64,000 bases of DNA. Origin: Defluviitaleaceae bacterium. GTDB lineage: Bacteria > Bacillota > Clostridia > Lachnospirales > WQUN01. A program made the position numbers and the translations under genes. The notes beneath the pieces are model-generated. The model was given only the letters and a program-made list of their open reading frames with translations, was not told the DNA's origin and did not search any database. This document shows, one piece after another, positions 55,480-63,862 of this stretch. The stretch spans positions 51,300 to 115,299 of the forward strand of contig WRAH01000005.1 of the NCBI GenBank assembly GCA_009780315.1, read 5' to 3'. The stretch's first letter is position 1. Every line of letters starts with the position of its first letter.

Positions 55480-56908
55480 TGATGTTCCTCCCTTTAGTAA
55501 GCCACGCCACCGCTGCATCCTCTCCGACCTCAATAGCAATTTCAACCGCTCGTTTTGCCATTTCCAAAAGTTCCCTTGATTGACGGCGTAAGATAAAGGA
55601 TTTTTGCACCATTTCGGAGATTTCTTGTTGCCTTTCCTTGTCAATTATGGGTATGCTCAACAAGCCAACTTCTGCTAAGTTTAAGTTGGTTTGTACACCA
55701 TGTCGTGCATATTTTGAAACAAACAAATTCCCGATATATGAATTGAAAAACACAACCAGATATAATCGTTTCACAAGAGTTTCATCAAGTCGTAAAACGG
55801 CTACAGCTTGGTTTATGTTCGCATTGCTGTTATTGTTGAATATGCCACATCTGCCAACCGTTCCAGCTATAGATAGTAACACATCATCAGCTTTAAGTTG
55901 AGTACGCTTCAAAATACCATTGTGAATTTCAGGTTTGATATAATTACAAGATTTCAAGCTAACTTCCCCGCCAATTATGTCAACTGCACGAACAAATGGT
56001 ACGCCATTTTCAACGTCAGAATAATCATCACCTCCTGCTTTGGGGGTTATTCCGCTTGAAACGGGGTAATTCACTATTTCTGATAGCGATACTCTCTTAA
56101 ATTTATCAAATGCTCTCTCGATTTCCTCGTATTTTGGCTGATAATATTCTGCATCAAGTCGTCCACTTGTGGCGAAACTCTCGGAAAATGATTTAACCGT
56201 TATAGGTTCAACATTTGGGGTGAAATTGGTTAGACCCAATTCAGCCAGCAAAAGTTGCTCTGCAAGCGAATATGTTGCCTTTGAATTTTCAAGCAGCTTT
56301 TTCGCATAAACAATTGTCTCTTCAATGACGGCTTGGAACTTTGCGCTTATGAAAGGAATGCGAATCTGTTTTATTTTATAAATAAAGAGGTTTAACTGCA
56401 CATTGCCTGTGGAGTATCTCATAGATTGAAATCTGCCGTACTTCGTGAGCATGAAAGTCGATACAAAGCGAGGCAAATAATCCCTGCTGATGCGAACGAT
56501 ACCCACATGTCTGTCTGAATTTGCAGGAAGTATGGTTTCATCAACTACAGCACAGTTTCCTATAGTTCCGACGGTTGAAATAATAACATCATCAATCCGA
56601 AGAGATGTTCGAGAATTCTCGCTATGTTGTTTTTGTGAAATCGTCTTATTTCCAGTTAAATCAAAAAAGTTTTCCTTTGGCGACATAGCAGAAATTAAAT
56701 TTATTTCAGAATCTTCATCAAAATCAATTGATGTATGAATTCCATCAGTTACTGTGGCAAAATCACCTATTTTATTATTCTCCATTTTATCAATAAGTGA
56801 GTTGTATGCAATGTAGACTTTGGAAAAATACTCACTATCAAGTCTAAACACATCGTTTTCTAACAGTACATCTTGCAACTTAACCTCAACCGCTTCCAGC
56901 CCGCCCAT
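55472..56908 (-). CDS. hsdS: Restriction-modification specificity subunit (HsdS-like)
   Basis: Start placed at ATG 56908 (GTG 56914 and TTG 56911 in frame also possible; the RBS is weak); 478 residues. It has two target-recognition domains, about 30-190 and 250-420, each followed by a helical spacer. Each carries the repeat pattern DDVxxSxxGTxGxC (IDDVIISTVGTIGNC and ADDVLLSIAGTVGRC). This gives a bipartite DNA target. It lies 35 nt after the nuclease-methyltransferase gene. Confidence 0.88.
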   Translation of the reverse strand: MGGLEAVEVKLQDVLLENDVFRLDSEYFSKVYIAYNSLIDKMENNKIGDFATVTDGIHTSIDFDEDSEINLISAMSPKENFFDLTGNKTISQKQHSENSRTSLRIDDVIISTVGTIGNCAVVDETILPANSDRHVGIVRISRDYLPRFVSTFMLTKYGRFQSMRYSTGNVQLNLFIYKIKQIRIPFISAKFQAVIEETIVYAKKLLENSKATYSLAEQLLLAELGLTNFTPNVEPITVKSFSESFATSGRLDAEYYQPKYEEIERAFDKFKRVSLSEIVNYPVSSGITPKAGGDDYSDVENGVPFVRAVDIIGGEVSLKSCNYIKPEIHNGILKRTQLKADDVLLSIAGTVGRCGIFNNNSNANINQAVAVLRLDETLVKRLYLVVFFNSYIGNLFVSKYARHGVQTNLNLAEVGLLSIPIIDKERQQEISEMVQKSFILRRQSRELLEMAKRAVEIAIEVGEDAAVAWLTKGRNIND

Positions 56909-56943
56909 CAACACCGAATATTTCTCGGCATTAAATGGCGGGC

Positions 56944-58941
56944 TTAGGCGAAAAAACTCAATTTTTCCTTCTTTGCAAACTCTATAAATGCTTCGGCTAT
57001 ACCGTCTGCGGTCATTCCGTCATGGTTGAATAGGTCATGGTCTACAATCAAGTGTCCATGGCTATCCAGTATATTTTCGCCTGTTTCTTTGTTTCTTACA
57101 TAAATTTTATCACCGCTATTGTCTTTACTCGTTTTTTGCATGGTAGCGAAGAAAATGGGGTAATCATCAATTTTGGGACAGAGTTCATTATCCCATTTTT
57201 GCACAAATAATACGCTGGTTTTTGTGCCTGTGTGGGGTTTGAATACATTGCCATGCAAGCCAACAACTGCAAGAATACGGCAACGCTCGGCTATAAAATC
57301 TCTAATGCGTTTATCGGTGGAGTTGTTAAACCGCCCTTGTGGCAGAACAATAGCCATACGTCCACCAGATTTAAGGAAGTTAAGATTTCGTTCAATGAAT
57401 AAAATATCACGCCCGACTTTTGATTGCTGATTGCCTTTATCGTTCTTCCCAAGCTCATATCGTGCAAGTATGTTACCCTCTTTGATATCACCTGCAAATG
57501 GTGGATTAGCCATAAGCAAATCAAAATCAAAATTAGCGTAATCATCAGTGTCCGTTCCCTTTAGGCGAATCTTTTTTAGCTTCTTAAAACCGTTATTATA
57601 ATTATCATTCCAGTTTTCTTCTTTGACAATCTCACCCCAACGCCCATAATCAAGGGTGTTTAAATGAATTACATTAGACTGTCCATCCCCCGCGATAAGG
57701 TTAAGTGTCCGAGCGACACGCACGGCTTTTTCGTCAAAATCTATAGCATAAATATGGTCGCGTACAAAGTTAAGTTCTTCTGTAGTGCGCTCATCTGTTG
57801 TAAAGCCTTCACCAATCGGTAAGCCCTTTTCCTTACGAATAGATTTCCATACATGAAAAATGCTGTGGACTGTGAATCCAGAACTTCCTGCGGCAGTGTC
57901 TATGATATTCTCGTGCTTCTGCGGGTTCATCATTCTAACACACATATCAATGACATAACGTGGTGTAAAATATTGCCCTTTTTCACCCTTTTGTGATTTG
58001 CTCATGAGATATTCAAAAGCGTCATCAACCACATCAAGATTGTTATTAAATAGCTTTACATCTTGCAAGGCGGCAACACAAATAGCTAAATGTGATGGGG
58101 TAAGCTGTATGCGGTCGCTGTCTGTAAAAATACCTTCCCATTTACCACGAGCGGCAGAAAATAGTTTTTCAACTTTAACTTTCAGTTGTGTTTCAGTTTC
58201 GCCAGAATTACGAAACTTCAAGTAATAATTACTATCATTAGCTGCTGTCATTTCGTCATAGAGTTTTGAGAACAATAGTTTAAAAATTTCCTCAAATGCG
58301 TCAACTCCAGCATTTGCCAAAACTTCATCTTCGGCTTCTTTGATGATGGAGCGTAAAGAACGTTTTTCATTTTTTATTTTGTCTTTGAGTTTTAAATCCT
58401 CATAGGTTACGTTTTCATTCAAAACATCGGCAAGGGTTTCGTTTGCTCTGGGCAGGGCTGAAATATCTTGAAAATAGTTAGGGTCTTTACGGTGGTATCG
58501 TGAATATTGTTCGCCATTTGTCCACGCAGCTATCGGCGCGCCTGTGGCGTTACAGTAAGATTTAAGTTGTTCTTTACCATCAGAAAGTTTCGGCTTTTTA
58601 ACCTCGACGATTATGTAAGGAACAATGGGTCTATCCTGATCCATAATCACAATGTCGGCTCTTTTTACTTCACGACCAAAATGAACGGCATATTCTACTT
58701 GGATTCGTGCGGTCGGATAGCCGTAAGCATTGATGAGACGGTAAATATAAAGTTGGCGCACACATTCTTCAGGTGTCAGTTTTATATCTTTCTTGCGAAC
58801 AAGACAATTGATGTAAGGTGTTTCTTTCGTTTTTGCTGTTGCGGGTTTCATTGTGATATTTTTTTCGACTGCATGTATTTCATCAGGGGTAAATAATCCA
58901 CCGCCGTAGTTTGATTTTTGGAAAATGTCTTTAATTTTCAT
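56944..58941 (-). CDS. Nuclease-N6-adenine methyltransferase fusion (type I/IIG-like)
   Basis: A 665-residue protein. Residues 1-170 resemble the HsdR N-terminal nuclease domain, with a PD-(D/E)xK core: KRADIVIMD then IIVEVKKP. A helical linker follows. The methyltransferase (about 300-640) has HsdM features: KGQYFTPRYVIDMCV, motif I DTAAGSSGF, motif IV NPPF (LLMANPPFAGD), and GGRMAIVLPQGRF. Nuclease and methylase on one chain with a separate specificity subunit is the layout of BcgI-like type IIB/IIG enzymes. No DEAD helicase motor is encoded nearby. RBS CAGGAGG precedes the ATG. First gene of the locus. Confidence 0.88.
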   Translation of the reverse strand: MKIKDIFQKSNYGGGLFTPDEIHAVEKNITMKPATAKTKETPYINCLVRKKDIKLTPEECVRQLYIYRLINAYGYPTARIQVEYAVHFGREVKRADIVIMDQDRPIVPYIIVEVKKPKLSDGKEQLKSYCNATGAPIAAWTNGEQYSRYHRKDPNYFQDISALPRANETLADVLNENVTYEDLKLKDKIKNEKRSLRSIIKEAEDEVLANAGVDAFEEIFKLLFSKLYDEMTAANDSNYYLKFRNSGETETQLKVKVEKLFSAARGKWEGIFTDSDRIQLTPSHLAICVAALQDVKLFNNNLDVVDDAFEYLMSKSQKGEKGQYFTPRYVIDMCVRMMNPQKHENIIDTAAGSSGFTVHSIFHVWKSIRKEKGLPIGEGFTTDERTTEELNFVRDHIYAIDFDEKAVRVARTLNLIAGDGQSNVIHLNTLDYGRWGEIVKEENWNDNYNNGFKKLKKIRLKGTDTDDYANFDFDLLMANPPFAGDIKEGNILARYELGKNDKGNQQSKVGRDILFIERNLNFLKSGGRMAIVLPQGRFNNSTDKRIRDFIAERCRILAVVGLHGNVFKPHTGTKTSVLFVQKWDNELCPKIDDYPIFFATMQKTSKDNSGDKIYVRNKETGENILDSHGHLIVDHDLFNHDGMTADGIAEAFIEFAKKEKLSFFA

Positions 58942-59100
58942 GAGATAGTCCTCCTGTTACCCTATATCAAGGATGTTCATTGGGTTCCTAGTTTGCAGAT
59001 TTAGTGCGACCATTGGCTTGTCCTTTCCAATAGAATCACACTACATAATTATACATCTTACTGACACACAATGCTAGTTAAGTATTATTCAATAACAACA

Positions 59101-59136
59101 AAAAAACCGAGATAGCTTCGCTTTTCTCGATTTTTT
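59101..59136 (-). terminator. Intrinsic terminator after the D,D-carboxypeptidase gene
   Basis: A/T runs of six on either side of a CGAGA/TCTCG stem with a small inner AGC/GCT stem. It begins 28 nt after the carboxypeptidase stop on the minus strand. Confidence 0.65.
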
Positions 59137-59163
59137 GGCTTAGGGGTGTTTATACAATTTTTT

Positions 59164-60351
59164 CTATTCTTCAATTTCATCTATAGGTGTCACTGCATCA
59201 TTAAACATCCAGCGTTTAAACATACGATTCATAATATCCGCTGGTGAAGCTTTCCCAATGTCCTCTGGAATAATTAGCGGACTGCGTCCAACTTCATCAC
59301 CTTCCCATGTGTAAATAACCTCACCAGCCACTTGACCTGCGGAAATAGGTGCATCCAGAGCCTCAAAAATAACAACCTTACCATCCAGTTGAACGTGCTT
59401 ACCTTTGGGGGCAAGCATATTGATTTGTTCTTGAATCACCACAGGTGATGATTCAACTTTACCTTTATAAATTTTAATTTCACCCATAGGTGTACCCGCT
59501 TCTTCTTTAGCAATTAAAGCATAGTTAGCATAACCAAAGTCAAGCATTTTCATTGCGCCATCAAAGCGAATTGTTGGGTCTGGTGCGCCAAGTACCACGG
59601 CAATCAATTGCATACCTTCTTTTTCAGCAGTGGCTGAAATACAATATAACGCCTCAGAAGTTGAGCCAGTTTTTAACCCTGTTGCTCCAGAATAACTACG
59701 AATTAAACGATTCGTATTCGTAAGCCCAAATTCTTCCTCACCTCGTGCAGTTTTATGGGTAATAGAATCTAAACGAATCTTTGCAAATTCAAAAACTTCG
59801 GGATATTTTAAAATAATTTCTCTGGACATCAGTGCAATGTCGTGTGCAGTTGTTAAATGTCCTTCTGAATCCAACCCACAAGCATTTTTAAAATGCGTGT
59901 TTTCCATGCCAAGGTCGGCGGCTTTTTTATTCATTTGTGTTACAAAGGCTTCTTCACTTCCTGCAACAAATTCTGCCATTGCAACGGCAGCATCATTTGC
60001 TGACGCAATGACTATGGATTTTGTTAAATCTCGTACAGTTTGTCGTTCTTCAACTTCCAAGTATACCTGGGAGCCTCCCATTGACGCTGCGTGCGCACTA
60101 ATAGTGACAATATCATCCCATTTAATACGCTCTTGGTCTAGTGCCTCATAGATGAGTAGCATGGTCATGACCTTGGTAACACTTGCTGGTGCTAATTTTT
60201 CGTGGGCATTATGCTCATGCAAAATTTTACCTGTTTCTGCTTCCATTAGCACACTGGCTTTTGCGTCTATGTTTACAGTATCAGCAGATACACTAGATAC
60301 TGCCGTTACGACACAAAAACAAGTTGCTAAAATCATTAAAAATTTTTTCAT
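59164..60351 (-). CDS. dacF: Serine-type D-alanyl-D-alanine carboxypeptidase
   Basis: A 395-residue penicillin-binding protein 5/DacF-type enzyme that trims the terminal D-Ala from peptidoglycan stems. Signal peptide 1-23 (ends VSA), SxxK in APASVTKVMTML near residue 60, SxN in VIASANDAAVAMAE near 115, KTG in TGLKTGSTSEA near 220, then the beta-rich PBP5_C-like domain and a hydrophobic-poor C-terminal tail ending EIEE. Its ribosome binding site AGGAAGG lies inside a strong hairpin directly before the ATG. Confidence 0.93.
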   Translation of the reverse strand: MKKFLMILATCFCVVTAVSSVSADTVNIDAKASVLMEAETGKILHEHNAHEKLAPASVTKVMTMLLIYEALDQERIKWDDIVTISAHAASMGGSQVYLEVEERQTVRDLTKSIVIASANDAAVAMAEFVAGSEEAFVTQMNKKAADLGMENTHFKNACGLDSEGHLTTAHDIALMSREIILKYPEVFEFAKIRLDSITHKTARGEEEFGLTNTNRLIRSYSGATGLKTGSTSEALYCISATAEKEGMQLIAVVLGAPDPTIRFDGAMKMLDFGYANYALIAKEEAGTPMGEIKIYKGKVESSPVVIQEQINMLAPKGKHVQLDGKVVIFEALDAPISAGQVAGEVIYTWEGDEVGRSPLIIPEDIGKASPADIMNRMFKRWMFNDAVTPIDEIEE

Positions 60352-60353
60352 AA

Positions 60354-60399
60354 AAAAAGTCCTTCCTAATTCTTATCTCAAGAATAGGTTGGACTTTTT
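60354..60399 (-). promoter_or_regulatory. Terminator-like hairpin overlapping the dacF ribosome binding site
   Basis: Outer stem AAAAAGTCC/GGACTTTTT (9 bp), a 2-nt symmetric mismatch, CCT/AGG, one bulge and ATTCTT/AAGAAT around a 5-nt loop. On the minus strand it ends in a T-run that abuts the dacF ATG (three bases away). The dacF Shine-Dalgarno AGGAAGG is in its downstream arm. It may be the terminator of a former upstream gene (an ftsZ-like remnant ends 20 nt away) or a translation or attenuation switch for dacF. Confidence 0.6.
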
Positions 60400-60418
60400 A
60401 GAAAATTTTATACACTGA

Positions 60419-60600
60419 TTAAAACTCTATTTTAGAAGTAGCACTAATGCCATTTAGACTCATGATACGGTCACCTATGAAACTAATAATAACTGCATTT
60501 GACCCATAAATAGATGTTTTAAGTAAAGGTGAATTGATAGCTTCTTTAACAGCCGTTTCAATTTTATTTTTACCAGATAACAACTTGAATTTTGGTGGAA
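60419..60600 (-). pseudogene. FtsZ-like remnant
   Basis: On the minus strand a frame reads, after a stop and an unrelated stretch, ETAVKEAINSPLLKTSIYG then AVIISFIGDRIMSLNGI and stops (TAA 60421-60419). The first part matches the FtsZ C-terminal-domain block ExAxxAISSPLLExxxxGA and its following beta strand. About 50 codons are recognisable; the N-terminal GTPase domain and the remaining C-terminus are missing. I read it as a decayed ftsZ paralogue. A chance resemblance cannot be ruled out without a search. Confidence 0.5.
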
Positions 60601-61415
60601 ATACTACCCTTGAGTTTGGGAAAACTGTGACAAGAACTGATTTTGGTCATGGTTTAAGCGTTGACCACGATATAAGACAAATCGTGTTGCAATTTGACTC
60701 TAAATTCCTCTCGCAGAATTTTAAATATCCCCATTTCTCTCACATCGGGGCTATTTTACACCTTTTCGATTATTTGGGGATAGGTTTCCTGTAAATTAGA
60801 CTGACGCGATATATAAGGAAATAATTATTGACATTGTTTCTTTGCGGGCATAGAATAACGACACTGTTTTACATGCGTCATGACATATTGTGTGCGTTCT
60901 TAAAGGACTCACACAGATTAACAGGAAAATTTAAGAAAGGAATAATGGCAGGGAAAGGGTAATGGTGACAATATTTAAACAACAAGACGCATAATTGGAA
61001 AAAATTTCTTTTGGCAACGGTGAGTTTTCATTTGATTACTATTTAGCTTTTTTAACTGCAAGCAATGAAACCTATGGATTTTATTTGAAAAATTGGCTAA
61101 CGAATAGGTAAAATGTCTCTTGCCGCTCTCATCAGTACAAACATATATAAAAATTTAGAATAAATTGATGATATGATTGAAAGAGAAAGGTAAATTTTTT
61201 TAAATAAAACATATTCGTTGAGATGAAGTATACCTAGGACAAGTGCGGGAAAATGAAAACCTAATATATAAATAAAATTAGAGCTTTGTATATTATCAGT
61301 GATAATGTTATTGTCGAATCTATACGCCCTAAAAGAATTAATCATACAAATTTTAAATTATAGCAAAAATTATATCCGACAGTGGATTGTTTGACTTTGA
61401 AGGGAGAAACTAAAA
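60601..61415. other. Intergenic region without intact genes
   Basis: About 815 nt, AT-rich, multiple stops in all frames. A minus-strand frame at 61097-61345 (82 codons, two hydrophobic stretches) lacks an RBS and is probably chance. A plus-strand frame of about 35 codons ends near 61112 and looks protein-like (FGNGEFSFDYYLAFLTASNE), possibly another eroded remnant. No RNA gene, operator or terminator identified except the RBS GAAGGGAG at the end for the next gene. Confidence 0.5.
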
Positions 61416-61835
61416 ATGAAAATAATGGCACAATTAAGTAAAATAAAGAACAGGTGCTTTAAATCCTGTATGATGATTTTTGTGGTAGTTGCATTGTTAT
61501 TATCCACAATCGACATTCTAGCTTTTAATTACGATACCACGCCTAATGACTTACCATCGATTGCTGAAAACGTTGACATAGACCCACAGTTGTTTAGCGA
61601 ACAAGTGGAGACACATGGAATGCTATTCTCATATCAACAACCTACATATGTGCTTGATTTTTCGCGCATTACAATACCTAATGGTCGCGTAGTGCCGTCT
61701 GGGATACCCATTGCTAACCTCCATGGTGTTGCCCGCACTCTGAGTTCTTCGGCGAGACAACAGAATTTCAACATGATGCCGCTAGGTGGAACACTTCGGG
61801 CGGGTGGGTTTGGAACTAATAGATGCTACGTTTAA
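61416..61835 (+). pseudogene. Secreted repeat protein, N-terminal part (frameshifted)
   Basis: ATG 61416 with GAAGGGAG upstream; 139 codons. It has a signal peptide or anchor (about 12-36) and the first copy of a lectin-like domain (YVLDFSRITI to LGGTLRAGG), then runs out of frame. The next frame (from about 61806) resumes inside the same domain. Compared with the second copy downstream (TLRMG to ATFKL), about 40 residues are missing at the junction, so a deletion, not just one lost base, broke the gene. Confidence 0.65.
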
Positions 61836-63600
61836 CTTTGCAGGGCAATCATTAACGGAGTTTGTTAATTCTAGCAACACATATTGGTCAACTGTTGAGT
61901 TTGAATTCAGGGAAGGTACAGGCTTTTTGTCTTTGGATTGGGCCTGGGATGCTTTAGACACTCATAATAGAGGCAGACTTGCTGTTCAAAGGATAGAGAT
62001 TTTTGAAGATGCTACCGAAACACCTCCGATATTACCATCCCCTTCAAGTAATGTTTTCTCAATAGTACCTTCATATACATTTGATTTTTCCAGTCTTCAA
62101 GGTGATAGACTTATATTTGGACATTCCGCTTCTTGGTCTACTATTCATCTAAGCTCAATTTGTGATTATGTACGTCATGTAAATACAAATGCCCTACATT
62201 CAGACTTGGACTTACTGGTAGTATCTGGCACTCTAAGAATGGGGGTAAATATCAATGATGGAAACACATTCATAGATCCAAATGGAAGAGATAGAGGATT
62301 ACTCAGCAATGGTATATTAACCGGTCCTATTCGTGTTGTCATTACAGCAAGAAATGCAACTGCGAACGAAAGAGCTTATGCCACCTTCAAACTTGGAAAT
62401 CAATCGGTTACTCAGTTTGTTAATGCAAGCAACATAACATGGTCATCAACTACCTTTGATTTTGAAGACGGGCAAGGTTTGTTAACGATGCAGTGGCCAT
62501 GGTATCCAATTAATGAACCTGGGCAAGGTAGACTCGCCATTCAAAGTATTCGAATTTTCGAAGGTGTGCAACAACAACAAAGAAGTGTTAGTGTAAATAA
62601 TCAAAGAGACTCAATTATAGTGGGTTCAGTTGGTACGACTGCATTTGATGTGATTACTAATAATGTGACTTCCCCTTATTGGTCTCAAGCAATATTCCCT
62701 GTTACTCTCTTTGACGCTCCTCGTGGTATGACCGCTGGATTTGCCACTATTTATCAAGGAGGTGTTGGCACACTTTCCATTGGTACGACTGCGGAAGTAC
62801 CAGTTGGTGAACACTTGGTTAGAGTCTCTATAAATGGGGTTATGTCTACTGATTTTATTGTAAGCGTTGATGGTGACGGACGGTGGGTCGAACAACAAAC
62901 CCCACAACAAGGCAATGGATGGAGTTCTATAACCTATGGTAATGGAATGTTTATTGCAGTATCTAATCAAGGTGCATCCGGTTCACAGGCAATGACTTCG
63001 CCTGATGGTATCAATTGGACACTTCGTTCAACGCCTGGTGCAAATCAAGTTTGGAGTTCTGTCACTTTTGGCAATGGATTATTTATAGCTGTGTCCTATT
63101 ATGGAATAACCGGTTCTCAAGTCATGACTTCGCCTGATGGCATCAATTGGACACTTCGTTCAACACCTGAACCAATACAAAGGTGGAACTCAGTGACATA
63201 TGGTAATGGTCTTTTTGTTGCAGTGTCTAGTAGCGGTACAGAAGGTTCTCAAGTCATGGCGTCCTCGGACGGTATAAATTGGACATTGCGTTCAACACCT
63301 TCGTCGAATCAGAGATGGCGTTCGGTTGCTTTTGGTAATGGATTATTTGTCGCTGTGTCTAGTGGGGGAAACCACACATCCCAACCTATAATGACTTCTT
63401 TAGACGGTGAGAATTGGACACTGCGTACAGTATCAACAACAGAAGACCTTTCTTTAAATTCAATCACATTTGGCAATGGACTGTTTGTAGCAGTATCTCA
63501 AGCAAGCAATTCTGCCGGCGCGCAGGCAGCAATATCTTCAAATGGTATAGATTGGGCATTGTCTCAGATAACACCTATAATTAATTTAAAATGCCTTTAA
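61786..63600 (+). pseudogene. Secreted repeat protein, C-terminal part (BNR/Asp-box-like propeller repeats)
   Basis: Continuation of the gene started at 61416, in another frame; the nominal GTG at 61786 is unlikely to be a real start. It holds the end of domain copy 1, a complete copy 2 (about 62075-62560), a small beta domain with GSVGTTAFDV (62600-62870), then five 44-46-residue repeats with TSPDGINWT (S-x-D-G-x-x-W, Asp-box/BNR-like) and YGNGLFVAVS. It ends abruptly at INLKCL, mid-propeller, at the border with an Rhs remnant, suggesting truncation by recombination. Probably an exported carbohydrate- or surface-binding protein before decay. Confidence 0.65.
62920..63590 (+). repeat. Five tandem 132-138 bp coding repeats
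   Basis: Repeat units begin near 62920, 63052, 63184, 63316 and 63454. The first three steps are exactly 132 bp, and the fourth is 138 bp. Each encodes W-x-S-[VI]-x-[YF]-G-N-G-[LM]-F then the Asp-box-like core. The first three are the most similar, pointing to recent internal duplication. Confidence 0.8.
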
Positions 63601-63862
63601 CCATCTGATAACAGCGGCAAGGCAAGCATCCCATCCTGCGCTGTCCCTAACGGCGCATTACACCTACAGAGCCGATGGTCTGCGTCATTCAAAAACAGTA
63701 AACGGAATAACCACAACCCATGTGTGGGACAGAGGGCATATTGTTGCAGAAAGAAACCAAACAGGGGGTGTGATTCAAAGATACGATAGAACCCACCGCG
63801 GTCAGTTGATTCACAGCCATCAACATGGCTTCTATCACTATAATTGGATTGTCAACAATTAA
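63590..63862 (+). pseudogene. Rhs/YD-repeat protein C-terminal remnant
   Basis: A 90-codon frame with no start, opening after a stop at 63587-63589 and ending TAA 63860-63862. It reads YTYRADGLRHSKTVNG, THVWDRGHIVAER and VIQRYDR, the canonical Rhs core end, then HQHGFYHYN. It is in a different frame from the preceding repeat protein. The toxin-bearing C-terminus normally beyond this core is absent; the IS3-type transposase lies right after it. Confidence 0.75.

Noticed and set aside
60534..60794. An 86-codon plus-strand frame
   Set aside because: It is antisense to the FtsZ-like remnant and has no RBS; composition is like random sequence.
61097..61345. A possible 82-residue membrane protein on the minus strand
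   Set aside because: No ribosome binding site and no recognisable motif in an AT-rich decayed region; hydrophobicity can follow from base composition.
62920..63590. Regular repeats considered as a CRISPR-like array
   Set aside because: The repeats are 132-138 bp, multiples of three, within an open frame and encode a protein repeat with no unique spacers.
63590..63862. Rhs fragment read as an in-frame continuation of the repeat protein past its stop
   Set aside because: Careful frame counting shows the two frames differ by one base, so simple stop read-through cannot join them.
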